A DNA stretch of 5,721 bases from Deltaproteobacteria bacterium UBA3076 (GCA_002367355.1 DFBQ01000195.1:1-5721), one strand, 5' to 3'; numbered from the stretch's first letter, positions 1-5,504 are shown. Notes: a model not told the origin generated them from the sequence alone. Numbers and translations: made by a program.

Positions 1-1
1 T

Positions 2-404
2 GGCAATACGTGCTTCAGAGCTGTTGGCCGTGTGCTGAAGGCGATCCAGGAAGACGAGGTCTTTGCCCAGGCCATGGGGAAAAATGTGGCCTCTTATAAA
101 GGTATTGGTCTTTGTGATTGGTGCCGGTATGGCCTCCGTGGCCGGGGTCATGTATGCCTATTATATCAGTTTCATCGACCCGACAAGCTTCACTGTCATG
201 GAGTCAATTTTCATCATCGGAGGGGCTGGCAATATCTGGGGTTCTGTCCTGGCAGCAGTAATACTTGTAATCCTTCCTGAGGCCCTGCGGTTTGTGGGTA
301 TGCCGAGCGCCATCGCAGCCAACATGAGACAGATTATTTATGGCGGCCTTTTGGTCATATTTATGCATTTCCGTCCCCAGGGTTTTATCGGGGAGTACTC
401 CTTC
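2..404 (+). pseudogene. livM: livM fragment (branched-chain amino acid ABC transporter permease), frameshifted and truncated
   Basis: This is the C-terminal part of LivM, one of two inner-membrane permeases of the high-affinity Leu/Ile/Val ABC importer. The first segment (from base 2) reads GRVLKAIQEDEVFAQAMGKN, the cytoplasmic EAA-type loop that contacts the ATPases. After SYK the match moves to another frame. An extra G in the GG at 101-102 breaks the gene, and the match resumes as VLVFVIGAGMASVAGVMYAY, ISFIDPTSFTVMES, the GGAGNIWGSVLAAVIL helix and the family-typical end FRPQGFIGEYSF near base 403. The second frame then runs on to 527 through residues that do not look like LivM and overlaps the next gene's start, so the natural 3' end is probably lost. 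The 5' part lies outside the window or is missing. The family call is firm. The frameshift is read directly, but a sequencing error cannot be excluded. Confidence 0.85.
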
Positions 405-461
405 TGTATATGCCACCTGGATCAAACTGACAGGCTTCTTTTTAAAAACTGTACAAGTTAT

Positions 462-471
462 GCACATGTGC
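462..471. promoter_or_regulatory. Perfect 10-bp palindrome upstream of the RHH cassette, candidate operator
   Basis: GCACATGTGC is a perfect palindrome in the AT-rich gap between the livM remnant and the RHH gene, 39 bases before its ATG. RHH proteins often repress their own promoters through short inverted or direct repeats near the start, so this is a candidate operator. No convincing -35/-10 pair was found. The best is CTGACA at 427-432 with TGTACA at 450-455, which is weak. The palindrome is seen and its role is inferred. Confidence 0.25.
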
Positions 472-510
472 TATTGTGTTCTAATAACTATCTAAAACAG
501 TGGAGGATAT

Positions 511-822
511 ATGGGTACAGCTATTGAACAGAGGCCGGATCCAGCCCGCTTCCGTACAGTTGTGATGCTACGAAAAAAGGAACGGGAAAAGTTAGATGCT
601 ATGGCTATCAGCGAGGGTTTATCGGCAGCGGAAATAGTTCGCCGCTCGATTTCCGCTTATGATCCTCAACGTGAGGATGAATCGATAATGGAGTTAGCCG
701 TTAAAACCATGAGCCAAAACCTGAAAGAGGCGATTGAGCAAGTGCGTGAGACACGAAAGGTTATCGCTCAGACACGCGCTCAACTTCACGCAGAAAGAGG
801 GGTTGGCAATGGGGGCAACTGA
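511..822 (+). CDS. Ribbon-helix-helix DNA-binding protein with coiled-coil tail (103 aa)
   Basis: A small protein with an N-terminal RHH (MetJ/Arc-type) fold. A beta-strand at residues 14-20 (FRTVVML) is followed by a charged helix (about 21-34, KKEREKLDAMAISEG), the GLS turn characteristic of the fold (36-38) and a second helix (39-50, AAEIVRRSISAY). RHH proteins dimerise through the strand and insert the paired strands into the DNA major groove. Residues about 56-94 form a long amphipathic, Glu/Gln/Arg-rich helix likely to be a coiled coil, and the end is Gly/Asn-rich. The ATG is set by GGAGG at 502-506. The stop overlaps the next start by 14 bases, so the two are probably translationally coupled. 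The layout resembles antitoxin or plasmid-type regulators, but no toxin fold is recognisable in the partner. Likely roles are autoregulation or a DNA-bound scaffold. The fold is well supported and the function unknown. Confidence 0.82.
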   Translation: MGTAIEQRPDPARFRTVVMLRKKEREKLDAMAISEGLSAAEIVRRSISAYDPQREDESIMELAVKTMSQNLKEAIEQVRETRKVIAQTRAQLHAERGVGNGGN

Positions 823-1024
823 CAATTTCTTTAAGGCGATCAAAAATGTTATGTTGCTGACAAACGAAGTAAAGGGATTAACCAAGGAAGTCATAAATCT
901 TAGTCAAGAGGTTCGGGAAATTGATCGTCGCTTAATTCGTATCGAGACAATGGTCGAAATTTCTCAAGGGAAACGTATTCCCGGTATTGACATCCTCCCA
1001 GACCTCAAGGACGGGGATTCATGA
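809..1024 (+). CDS. Small coiled-coil protein of unknown function, partner of the RHH gene (71 aa)
   Basis: I do not recognise a named family. The protein starts MGATDNFFKAIKNVMLL and continues as an almost unbroken amphipathic helix to about residue 52. Spaced hydrophobics (V21, L24, V28, L31, V35, I38, L42, I45) form a heptad pattern, ending RLIRIETMVEI. The tail, from about residue 53, is Pro/Gly-containing and acidic (GKRIPGIDILPDLKDGDS). There is no signal peptide or membrane segment, so it is probably cytoplasmic. The start is chosen from AGAGGGG at 796-802, six bases before the ATG at 809. An in-frame GTG/ATG further upstream would bury it in the RHH gene. The 14-base overlap with that gene suggests co-translation and a complex, perhaps through the two coiled coils. 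A third gene would be expected at the ATGA overlap at 1021, but that frame stops after 10 codons. Confidence 0.72.
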   Translation: MGATDNFFKAIKNVMLLTNEVKGLTKEVINLSQEVREIDRRLIRIETMVEISQGKRIPGIDILPDLKDGDS

Positions 1025-1070
1025 AGTGTAAACGCTCAATAATCCGTTGTTGAGGGGAGATAGGTGCATC

Positions 1071-1152
1071 ACCTTCGTGAGCTTCGTGGTAAAGAAGGTA
1101 AGGGTTTTGGGGAGTGCTCCTTCAAGAAATAATGGGAAGCTGAACCACGAAG
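1071..1152. repeat. CTTCGTG-type short repeats in inverted arrangement
   Basis: In the gene-free stretch 1025-1253 the motif CTTCGTG occurs at 1073 and again at 1082 (CTTCGTGGT), and its complement ACCACGAAG occurs at 1144-1152. An ACCTTC/GAAGGT pair (1071-1076 with 1094-1099) can also close a small stem. No coding frame in this stretch has recognisable homology. Short motifs of this kind recur in intergenic DNA of several anaerobic bacteria, so this is probably a piece of a dispersed repeat. That part is from memory and unverified. Confidence 0.35.
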
Positions 1153-1170
1153 AGCTAATGTAAATGATGG

Positions 1171-1215
1171 TATCGGCTTTGTACCCCAGGGAAACAGGGT
1201 ACCTGAAAACCGATA
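1171..1215. repeat. Long imperfect hairpin in gene-free sequence
   Basis: TATCGG (1171-1176) pairs with CCGATA (1210-1215), TTT (1178-1180) with AAA (1206-1208), and GTACCC (1181-1186) with GGGTAC (1197-1202). Only one mismatch (1177/1209) and a three-base bulge (1203-1205) interrupt the pairing, giving about 15 base pairs around a 10-base loop. A TTTTT run follows at 1236-1240, too far away for a standard intrinsic terminator. It could be a structured RNA element, a mobile-element end or a repeat remnant. The pairing is visible and the role unknown. Confidence 0.45.
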
Positions 1216-1256
1216 AGCAAAAGCTAAAAGAACTGTTTTTATGAGACGTATTAAGC

Positions 1257-1388
1257 TCGCCAATCATGAACAAGTTTACACAGCCTGTCCTTGAGAAAGT
1301 GGGGTTCCCTCCGGAGAGGATCATCCTCTCCCTGGAAATGCGCATGAAGTGCGGTATCGGCATGTGCGGCTACGACATTGTTTCCTGA
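1257..1388 (+). pseudogene. C-terminal fragment of an FAD/NAD-binding iron-sulfur oxidoreductase subunit (hydrogenase / sulfite-reductase gamma type)
   Basis: The frame reads SPIMNKFTQPVLEKVGFPP, then ERIILSLEMRMKCGIGMCGY, then DIVS and a stop. The SPIM..F segment matches the NAD-binding GPPIM..F signature, and ERI.LSLE.RMKCG.G.CG matches the start of the C-terminal [2Fe-2S] site of ferredoxin-reductase-like subunits such as HydG/AsrB and dihydroorotate-dehydrogenase electron-transfer subunits. In these, CGxGxCGxC ligates the cluster. Here the cysteine after CG is gone: the sequence switches to YDIVS and stops at 1386-1388. A stop at 1242-1244 lies just upstream, and the flavin and most of the NAD domain are absent. 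It is therefore a non-functional scrap. The family assignment is good at the level of the motif, but the exact paralog cannot be told. Confidence 0.75.
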
Positions 1389-1483
1389 TGCAGACAGTTG
1401 TTGAAGTATCTGATCCATCCGTTTAAATACATACCCACAGTGCTTTTCCCCGAGGCTATTCCCCCGGTAAGACCAATAACTTT
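1370..1483 (-). pseudogene. coaE: N-terminal fragment of dephospho-CoA kinase
   Basis: On the minus strand, 1483 down to about 1422 reads KVIGLTGGIASGKSTVGMYL, the very N-terminus and Walker A P-loop (GGIASGKST) of CoaE, which phosphorylates dephospho-CoA in the last step of coenzyme A synthesis. Beyond that the sequence (NGWIRYFNN...) no longer matches: the DAD motif and everything after it are missing, and a stop follows at 1370-1372. No ATG/GTG sits at the usual position just before KVIGLTGG; the open frame extends upstream to 1561 through unrelated residues. The fragment runs head-to-head into the oxidoreductase scrap on the other strand, with the frames overlapping at 1370-1388, so the two were joined by rearrangement. 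It cannot make an active kinase. Confidence 0.75.
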
Positions 1484-1505
1484 GGCAGGCCGGCCAGAGG
1501 ATCTT

Positions 1506-1534
1506 TTGCAAAAAATACCTTTTTTGGATAGTAT
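1506..1534 (+). promoter_or_regulatory. Candidate sigma70 promoter for the FKBP gene
   Basis: TTGCAA (1506-1511) and TAGTAT (1529-1534) match the -35 and -10 consensus at four of six positions each, with an ideal 17-base spacer. Transcription would start near 1541, leaving a leader of about 48 bases before the ATG at 1589. The site lies within the coaE debris, so the promoter may have been recruited from, or exposed by, the rearrangement. Sequence match only. Confidence 0.35.
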
Positions 1535-1588
1535 GTTTGGGTACAATGGTATCGAAGCCATGTCACAAGCTCATTACAGGAGAAATAG

Positions 1589-2074
1589 ATGAAAGTCGAT
1601 AGAGACACAGTTGTCACTGTCAATTATACAGTGACTGTAAAAGATGGTGAAACACCAGAGGATCTCAACAGATCCTTTACTTGCCGGTTTCTGTATGGCA
1701 GAGATCGTATTTTACCCGCCCTTGAGAATGCATTGATCGGCCATGAACAGGAGGATGAGATTCAAATAAACATACCGCCTGAGCAGGCCTTTGGTCCCTA
1801 TGACCCGCACCTGATTAAAAAGGTTCTCATTTCTAATCTTAATCATTCCAGGCAGTTGAAGGAAGGGGAATATTATGAAGAGTTCGGTTCAAATGGGAAA
1901 CCAATTAAATTCTACATGAAAGAACTACATGATGATTATGTGTTAGCAGACTTCAATCACCCGTCAGCCGGGAAGTCTTTGGTTCTTAATGGCACTATTT
2001 CAGAGGTAAAGGCCGCATCCATGCTGGATATCATGGTAGCTATGAATGCGAATCAGTGTGCAGAGGGTGGGTGA
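1589..2074 (+). CDS. SlyD-like FKBP-type peptidyl-prolyl cis-trans isomerase (161 aa)
   Basis: A cytoplasmic proline isomerase and chaperone of the SlyD/FKBP family. The N-terminus aligns with SlyD (MKV..D..V...Y.V...DG). FKBP-half signatures follow: LPALENALIGHE (residues 42-53), P-P-x-x-AFGPYD (63-72), an insert-in-flap chaperone domain (about 73-120), and the returning strand ADFNHPSAGKSLVL (120-133), closest to the SlyD (V)DGNHxLAG(K) motif. Usual binding-pocket positions such as Y13, A67-F68 and Y71 are kept. The protein ends soon after the FKBP fold and lacks the His/Cys-rich nickel-binding tail of E. coli SlyD, so a role in hydrogenase nickel delivery is not supported. AGGAGA at 1578-1583 precedes the ATG by five bases. 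The gene is intact although both flanks are gene debris, and appears to be transcribed alone. The paralog name is left open. Confidence 0.92.
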   Translation: MKVDRDTVVTVNYTVTVKDGETPEDLNRSFTCRFLYGRDRILPALENALIGHEQEDEIQINIPPEQAFGPYDPHLIKKVLISNLNHSRQLKEGEYYEEFGSNGKPIKFYMKELHDDYVLADFNHPSAGKSLVLNGTISEVKAASMLDIMVAMNANQCAEGG

Positions 2075-2302
2075 AGTCCTTGAGAATCAGGGCCAGGTAG
2101 GCTCTTTCATATAAATATAAAGTTTGTACTTTTTTCCCGTATTAAACCTTCCATTAACCCGGAAATCGCCGTTCCATGCACTTTTCCCGTTCAGAATGCA
2201 GCTTGAAATACCTAATTATGGTCTGGATATAGAAATGACAATTCTTCGCCTGGTCATGTAAAAGGCTTTAGAGACGATTTTCTCAGATTGGAATATCGGG
2301 AT
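2075..2302. other. Gene-free, AT-rich gap with probable histidine-kinase debris at its right end
   Basis: No gene is recognised between the FKBP stop and the kinase fragment. No good terminator hairpin follows the FKBP stop. The short motif ACTTTT(TT)CCCGT occurs at 2128-2140 and 2180-2190. Near 2269-2295 one frame reads RRFSQIGISGL, faintly like the 'LLRFSRIG' region that joins the dimerisation helices to the ATPase domain in this class of kinases. If so, the gap contains decayed kinase sequence in another frame, with a deletion before the ATPase part. Confidence 0.3.
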
Positions 2303-2305
2303 TAG

Positions 2306-2716
2306 GGGAATTCCTCTGGCAAACCGAAAAAGGGGATAGAGGTTGTTGTCGCCGATAGTCTTCCAACCATTTTCTGTGATGGAGAACGGATATATCAAGT
2401 CTTCGAGAATCTGCTGGTAAATGCCACCAAGTTTACAGCGGATGTTAAGAAGCCTAAGATCGAGATTGGTCACGAATCCGCAGGAGATCTCCATCTGTTC
2501 TATGTAAGGGATAATGGGATCGGGATTGATCCCGAATATCACCTGAGAATCTTCGATATGTTTTATCGGTTAAGGCTAAAGGAAGACAAGGAGGGAACAG
2601 GTTTAGGGCTTGCAATTGTTGATAGGATAGTAAAGAACCATGGTGGAAAGGCCTGGGTAAAGTCGGAAAAGGGCAAGGGGGCAACATTTTATTTTACCGT
2701 GCTCAAGAGGTCCTGA
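2306..2716 (+). pseudogene. Sensor histidine kinase remnant: HATPase_c domain only
   Basis: This is an open frame without a start, from just after the stop at 2303-2305 to the TGA at 2714-2716. It encodes the ATP-binding half of a two-component histidine kinase: EVVVADSLPTIFCDGERIYQ, the N box FENLLVNATKFT, the G1 box RDNGIGID, an F-box region (IFDMFYRL), the G2 box EGTGLGLAIV and the terminal strand GATFYFTVLKRS. This pattern is typical of PAS- or phytochrome-linked kinases of the HATPase family. The sensor domains, dimerisation helices and phospho-acceptor histidine are absent, and the only in-frame ATG (near 2558) is after the N and G1 boxes. It therefore cannot act as a kinase and is best called a pseudogene. 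The ATPase boxes are well preserved, suggesting recent decay. It ends 11 bases from the convergent NfeD-like gene. Confidence 0.82.
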
Positions 2717-2727
2717 CTGCTACCAGT

Positions 2728-3144
2728 TTACTCGTTATTTTTTTCTTTGTAGGGCAGTACAAGTAATGTAAAGCCTCGCATCTCTTCAACCAGAATAGCC
2801 TCTCCTTTTTCAATAGGAGGACCACCTTCCACCACTCTGGCCTTCCACAGCTCCCCTCGGATCTTGATATAGCCTGACGGCGCGAGCCGCTCTTTCGCAA
2901 TTCCTCGTCTGCCGACCATCGAGTGCGCTTCCCCCTGACGGTCCCAGTCGTACGCGCGCCAGACAAAGGGATACAAGATTACATCTTTTGCCACCGAGAT
3001 AGCGACGAGGCCCCACATAGACCACACAGGAAGGTCGAACCAATTGCGAAGCTGGATCAAGATTAAGACCAGCAAAGCCGTACCGGGTACCTGGAGGAGT
3101 ATATATCTCACCAGGACTCTAGCTGTCCAACCTGCCTCTTTCAT
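2728..3144 (-). CDS. Short NfeD-like membrane protein with C-terminal OB-fold domain
   Basis: Starting from the chosen ATG (plus-strand 3142-3144), the protein has a short basic N-terminus, a membrane helix (RYILLQVPGTALLVLILIQL, about residues 13-32), a second helix around WSMWGLVAISVAKDVILYPF (41-60), then RAYDWD and a small soluble beta domain. That domain begins MVGRRGIAKERLAPSGYIKI and continues RGELWKARV, then IEKGEAILV and FTLLVLP. This is the NfeD C-terminal domain (DUF107), whose G.A...L.P.G.v...Ge.w.A pattern is clear. NfeD proteins associate with SPFH/stomatin-like proteins and a membrane protease in envelope quality control, but no such partner is visible here. The same frame can start at a TTG at 3183, adding 13 residues. 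The ATG is preferred because the added segment lacks family resemblance and a TATAGC-like -10 would place the transcript start near 3182, although its ribosome site (AAGGA) is very close. The gene is intact. Confidence 0.85.
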   Translation of the reverse strand: MKEAGWTARVLVRYILLQVPGTALLVLILIQLRNWFDLPVWSMWGLVAISVAKDVILYPFVWRAYDWDRQGEAHSMVGRRGIAKERLAPSGYIKIRGELWKARVVEGGPPIEKGEAILVEEMRGFTLLVLPYKEKNNE

Positions 3145-3212
3145 ATTCCTTGTGACCTCTGTCACCCCGGGGGCAGAGATCAAGTCCGCTATAGTCCCCG
3201 CCTTTCTCTGTC

Positions 3213-3234
3213 TTTGCGCAATATTTGCGCAATA
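3213..3234. repeat. Perfect tandem 11-bp repeat, candidate operator or hairpin
   Basis: The unit TTTGCGCAATA occurs twice in direct succession, at 3213-3223 and 3224-3234. Each unit contains the palindrome TTGCGCAA, so the pair can also fold into an 8-bp stem with a three-base loop. It lies between the pseudohelicase stop (3273) and the NfeD-like start, both on the minus strand. It is therefore upstream of NfeD, where an 11-base spacing would present two protein sites on one DNA face, and about 40 bases downstream of the helicase. No T-run follows on either strand, so a standard terminator is unlikely. Confidence 0.45.
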
Positions 3235-3272
3235 GCATTTTCAGAAAAACAGATAAAATAGCTACTTTTCAT

Positions 3273-5468
3273 TCATTCCCATGAGTACAATTGACGTTTC
3301 AGGTATTTTTCTTTCTGAATCAGCCTTGCCAGTGAACCCAAAGAGACCTTTACTTGCGCTGCAAGCGTATCCATATCTATTCCCTTTTTCCAGGCCAACA
3401 TAGCTGCCGATTGTGCTAAAATAGGGGCTTCCATAAAAAATCCTGATCGTAACAACCGATCTTTTGCAGGTATAATTACCTCATTAATCCTGGTATAAGC
3501 ATCTATAAGGGGTTGATCAATGAAGTCATCAATCAGTTGAGGCCGCTCCCACGCAGACAGCTCGACAAAACCGGCTACGAGCGCACTCGACAAGGCAGAA
3601 TCATCTAAGGGAATCATACCTTTTTGCACCGACTCTACCACAAGCTGTGGAAATTTAAGTCCTGTTCGCAATGCCAACAGACCTCTATCGGTAGGTCTCT
3701 GATTAGCATCAATAAACTTAAAGTCTGTTAACAGGAGTTTGTAATCGTTGAAATCAATATCAATAAACGGATGGTTGTTTTTGAATGTATGCAGGATATC
3801 ATAATATTCATTTACAATTGTTCGGATCTTTCGATACTTCATTTTCTGACACTCTTGCTGATGAACACAGCTTTCACATGGAAGTTGAGAAATCAGAACT
3901 TGAAGCTCTGCAATAATTTTTTCAGCTTTCTCTCTATCTATTATGTTTTTATCTTTTTTGATTGTTACCTTTGTCTTATCGATTTGCATCTTTAATCGGC
4001 TATAAATATCCATAAGTGCAATTGCGGCCCGAGGTGAGCTGCAATTAGATTCTGGTATTTTTTCCTTAAGTTCAATAAGTAATTCATTTAGACGGATGTT
4101 ATCTGCATTGCGCTTTTGATCTGCAAGTAACGAATAACTCAGCAGCTCATCCGGATTTGTTTTGTCTGTCGCGTGCAATCCCAATAAAGTTTGACAGTTA
4201 CACTGGAATTGGCTTAAAATTGGATCAGGCTTTGAAGTAAGGAGTTCTTTAACACGGACAATGTCCATATCCCGTGTATTTACAAAAACGATACATCCAA
4301 GATCATCCACATCCTGTTTCCCGAGCAATTTCAATACGTGGGACAGATCTCTTTTAGTAATCTGTCTTCTCTTATTACTATCATGCGTATCTACCTGTGA
4401 TGTGGTCAAAACAATAGACTTCACGCCGGTCATAAGGGTCTGAGCAGCATCAATGGTCGAAAAAACTGCGTCAATATGATTCATAGACAAAAAGACTTCG
4501 ATCATCTCACACCAGTCAGGGTGATGGGCCGAGTGCAATGAACCTGCCCGTCGAGATAAGACAGCTAAAATATCCTCTCGATCTTTTAACATGGGATGAC
4601 GTTCAAACAATGCGGCAATCTGTGGACTAGTCAGGACATTTCCAGACTCGGCTTTAACAGCGGAGCTGCTGCTGACGGCTTTATCGCATTCTCTATCTGA
4701 AGACATAAAAATTATGGTAGGTGTCATTTTTTCCTTTTGAAGCATGGAAAGGAGAGGCTGAACAAACTTACTATGAGCAACTGTCGGCATCGGCCTATTT
4801 TCTTTCAAATATCGCTTTACCTTGGTCGCTACCTTTCTCTTAGTACAAAGCGGTATCAAAGACCTTTCTGGAGTGAGAAAGGCAAGTACACTCTCATCCC
4901 CATGACTCTTAGTCTTAATCCATCGGCAGGGGCGTTGGCAGACCTTCTCAAGCCAGGAGAGTATATCTTGTATGTTCGGAACAAGAGACATCAGAGCAAG
5001 TATGGGGATACTTTTAGGCAAGCGGAGTATAATTTCTTCCAATTGTGAACCGATGTCCGGTTCGCCAAGACATTCAAGGTTTTCCAGAATCAAAAGATCA
5101 GGCTGATTTTGCTGCTCTGATGACAAGACGTCCGGCAGGTTGTCTCGCAGGATATCCACAGACCAGATGGTGACATTCTTGATAGCATTATCGGTTCTCC
5201 AGAGAGATCTGACAGATAGAAATTCAGGATCTATAGCACCTTCCAACCAGAAAACCCTATAAGGAGACAATGCATTAGGATGCACAACATCCCATAGATG
5301 CCTGCCTTTGGAGATGAACTCATGGGCAATATCAACAACTAATGACATCCTTTCAGTGCCATCAGGCACAGTTAACAGACAGTTTGTTCCTTGTTGGATA
5401 TATCCGAAAATATCAGGGGGATGGATGTCTTTTGATTTGTGGCGTGCCAGTTGAGTCTTTTTTAGCAA
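3273..5468 (-). CDS. Catalytically dead Ski2-like superfamily 2 helicase homolog (731 aa)
   Basis: The whole length follows the order of Ski2/Mtr4-type DEAD/DEAH helicases, but the catalytic residues are gone. The Walker A site is VPDGTERMS (34-42) in place of APTGSGKT. SVDILRDNL (103-111) matches the TTEILRNML region. ILENLECLGEPDIGSQLEEI (127-146) stands where the VFDEVHYLGD box belongs, so the DE pair is lost. ALMSLVPN (158-165) replaces the SAT motif. TPTIIFMSSDRECD (249-262) is motif IV. LHSAHHPDW (311-319) and FSTIDAAQTLMTGV (336-349) correspond to AHHAGQLP and FATETFAMGV. LLGKQDVDDLGCIV (381-394) replaces the QMAGRAGRRGxDxxGxVV motif VI, with both arginine-rich steps missing. A C-x2-C-x5-C knuckle (531-540) and a DSHCT-like helical domain (about 565-728) finish the protein. 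The frame is open for 2.2 kb, arguing for selection on a non-ATPase role, perhaps RNA/DNA binding or regulation of an active paralog. TTG at 5468 is the first conventional start; see the ATC alternative at 5489. Confidence 0.85.
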   Translation of the reverse strand: MLKKTQLARHKSKDIHPPDIFGYIQQGTNCLLTVPDGTERMSLVVDIAHEFISKGRHLWDVVHPNALSPYRVFWLEGAIDPEFLSVRSLWRTDNAIKNVTIWSVDILRDNLPDVLSSEQQNQPDLLILENLECLGEPDIGSQLEEIILRLPKSIPILALMSLVPNIQDILSWLEKVCQRPCRWIKTKSHGDESVLAFLTPERSLIPLCTKRKVATKVKRYLKENRPMPTVAHSKFVQPLLSMLQKEKMTPTIIFMSSDRECDKAVSSSSAVKAESGNVLTSPQIAALFERHPMLKDREDILAVLSRRAGSLHSAHHPDWCEMIEVFLSMNHIDAVFSTIDAAQTLMTGVKSIVLTTSQVDTHDSNKRRQITKRDLSHVLKLLGKQDVDDLGCIVFVNTRDMDIVRVKELLTSKPDPILSQFQCNCQTLLGLHATDKTNPDELLSYSLLADQKRNADNIRLNELLIELKEKIPESNCSSPRAAIALMDIYSRLKMQIDKTKVTIKKDKNIIDREKAEKIIAELQVLISQLPCESCVHQQECQKMKYRKIRTIVNEYYDILHTFKNNHPFIDIDFNDYKLLLTDFKFIDANQRPTDRGLLALRTGLKFPQLVVESVQKGMIPLDDSALSSALVAGFVELSAWERPQLIDDFIDQPLIDAYTRINEVIIPAKDRLLRSGFFMEAPILAQSAAMLAWKKGIDMDTLAAQVKVSLGSLARLIQKEKYLKRQLYSWE

Positions 5469-5486
5469 TTTTATAAGATTTTTATC

Positions 5487-5504
5487 GATTTTTTTTACTC
5501 CTTT
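5487..5504 (-). promoter_or_regulatory. Ribosome binding site with an in-frame ATC at the expected start position
   Basis: On the minus strand AAAGGAG (5504-5498) is the only good Shine-Dalgarno sequence before the helicase-like gene. Eight bases later comes ATC (5489-5487), in frame and seven codons before the TTG at 5468, with no ATG/GTG/TTG between. Either ATC acts as a rare start, which would add seven residues (M-DKNLIK), or an ATG has mutated and the TTG, about 29 bases from the site, is used poorly. Confidence 0.45.

Noticed and set aside
405..527. C-terminal extension of LivM to the stop at 525-527
   Set aside because: The residues after GEYSF do not look like LivM and overlap the next gene's start; it is read-through into foreign sequence.
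1021..1053. Possible third gene of the RHH cassette, starting at an ATGA overlap
   Set aside because: It stops after 10 codons and cannot be supported as a gene; kept only as a hint of a lost gene.
1019..1363. Minus-strand open frames across the gene-free stretch
   Set aside because: They cover hairpins, repeats and the oxidoreductase fragment; the proteins are low in identifiable content and resemble no family.
2128..2190. Direct repeat ACTTTT(TT)CCCGT, considered as a CRISPR or iteron unit
   Set aside because: There are only two short, unequal copies and no further units; it could be chance.
2216..2542. Minus-strand open frame opposite the kinase fragment
   Set aside because: It is the complement of the recognisable HATPase domain and its protein shows no motif.
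3213..3234. Intrinsic terminator for the pseudohelicase gene
   Set aside because: A stem is possible, but no T-run follows on either strand.
4737..5048. Open frame of 103 codons on the plus strand
   Set aside because: It lies antisense inside the pseudohelicase gene, has no family resemblance and no good ribosome site, and the minus-strand frame has clear homology.
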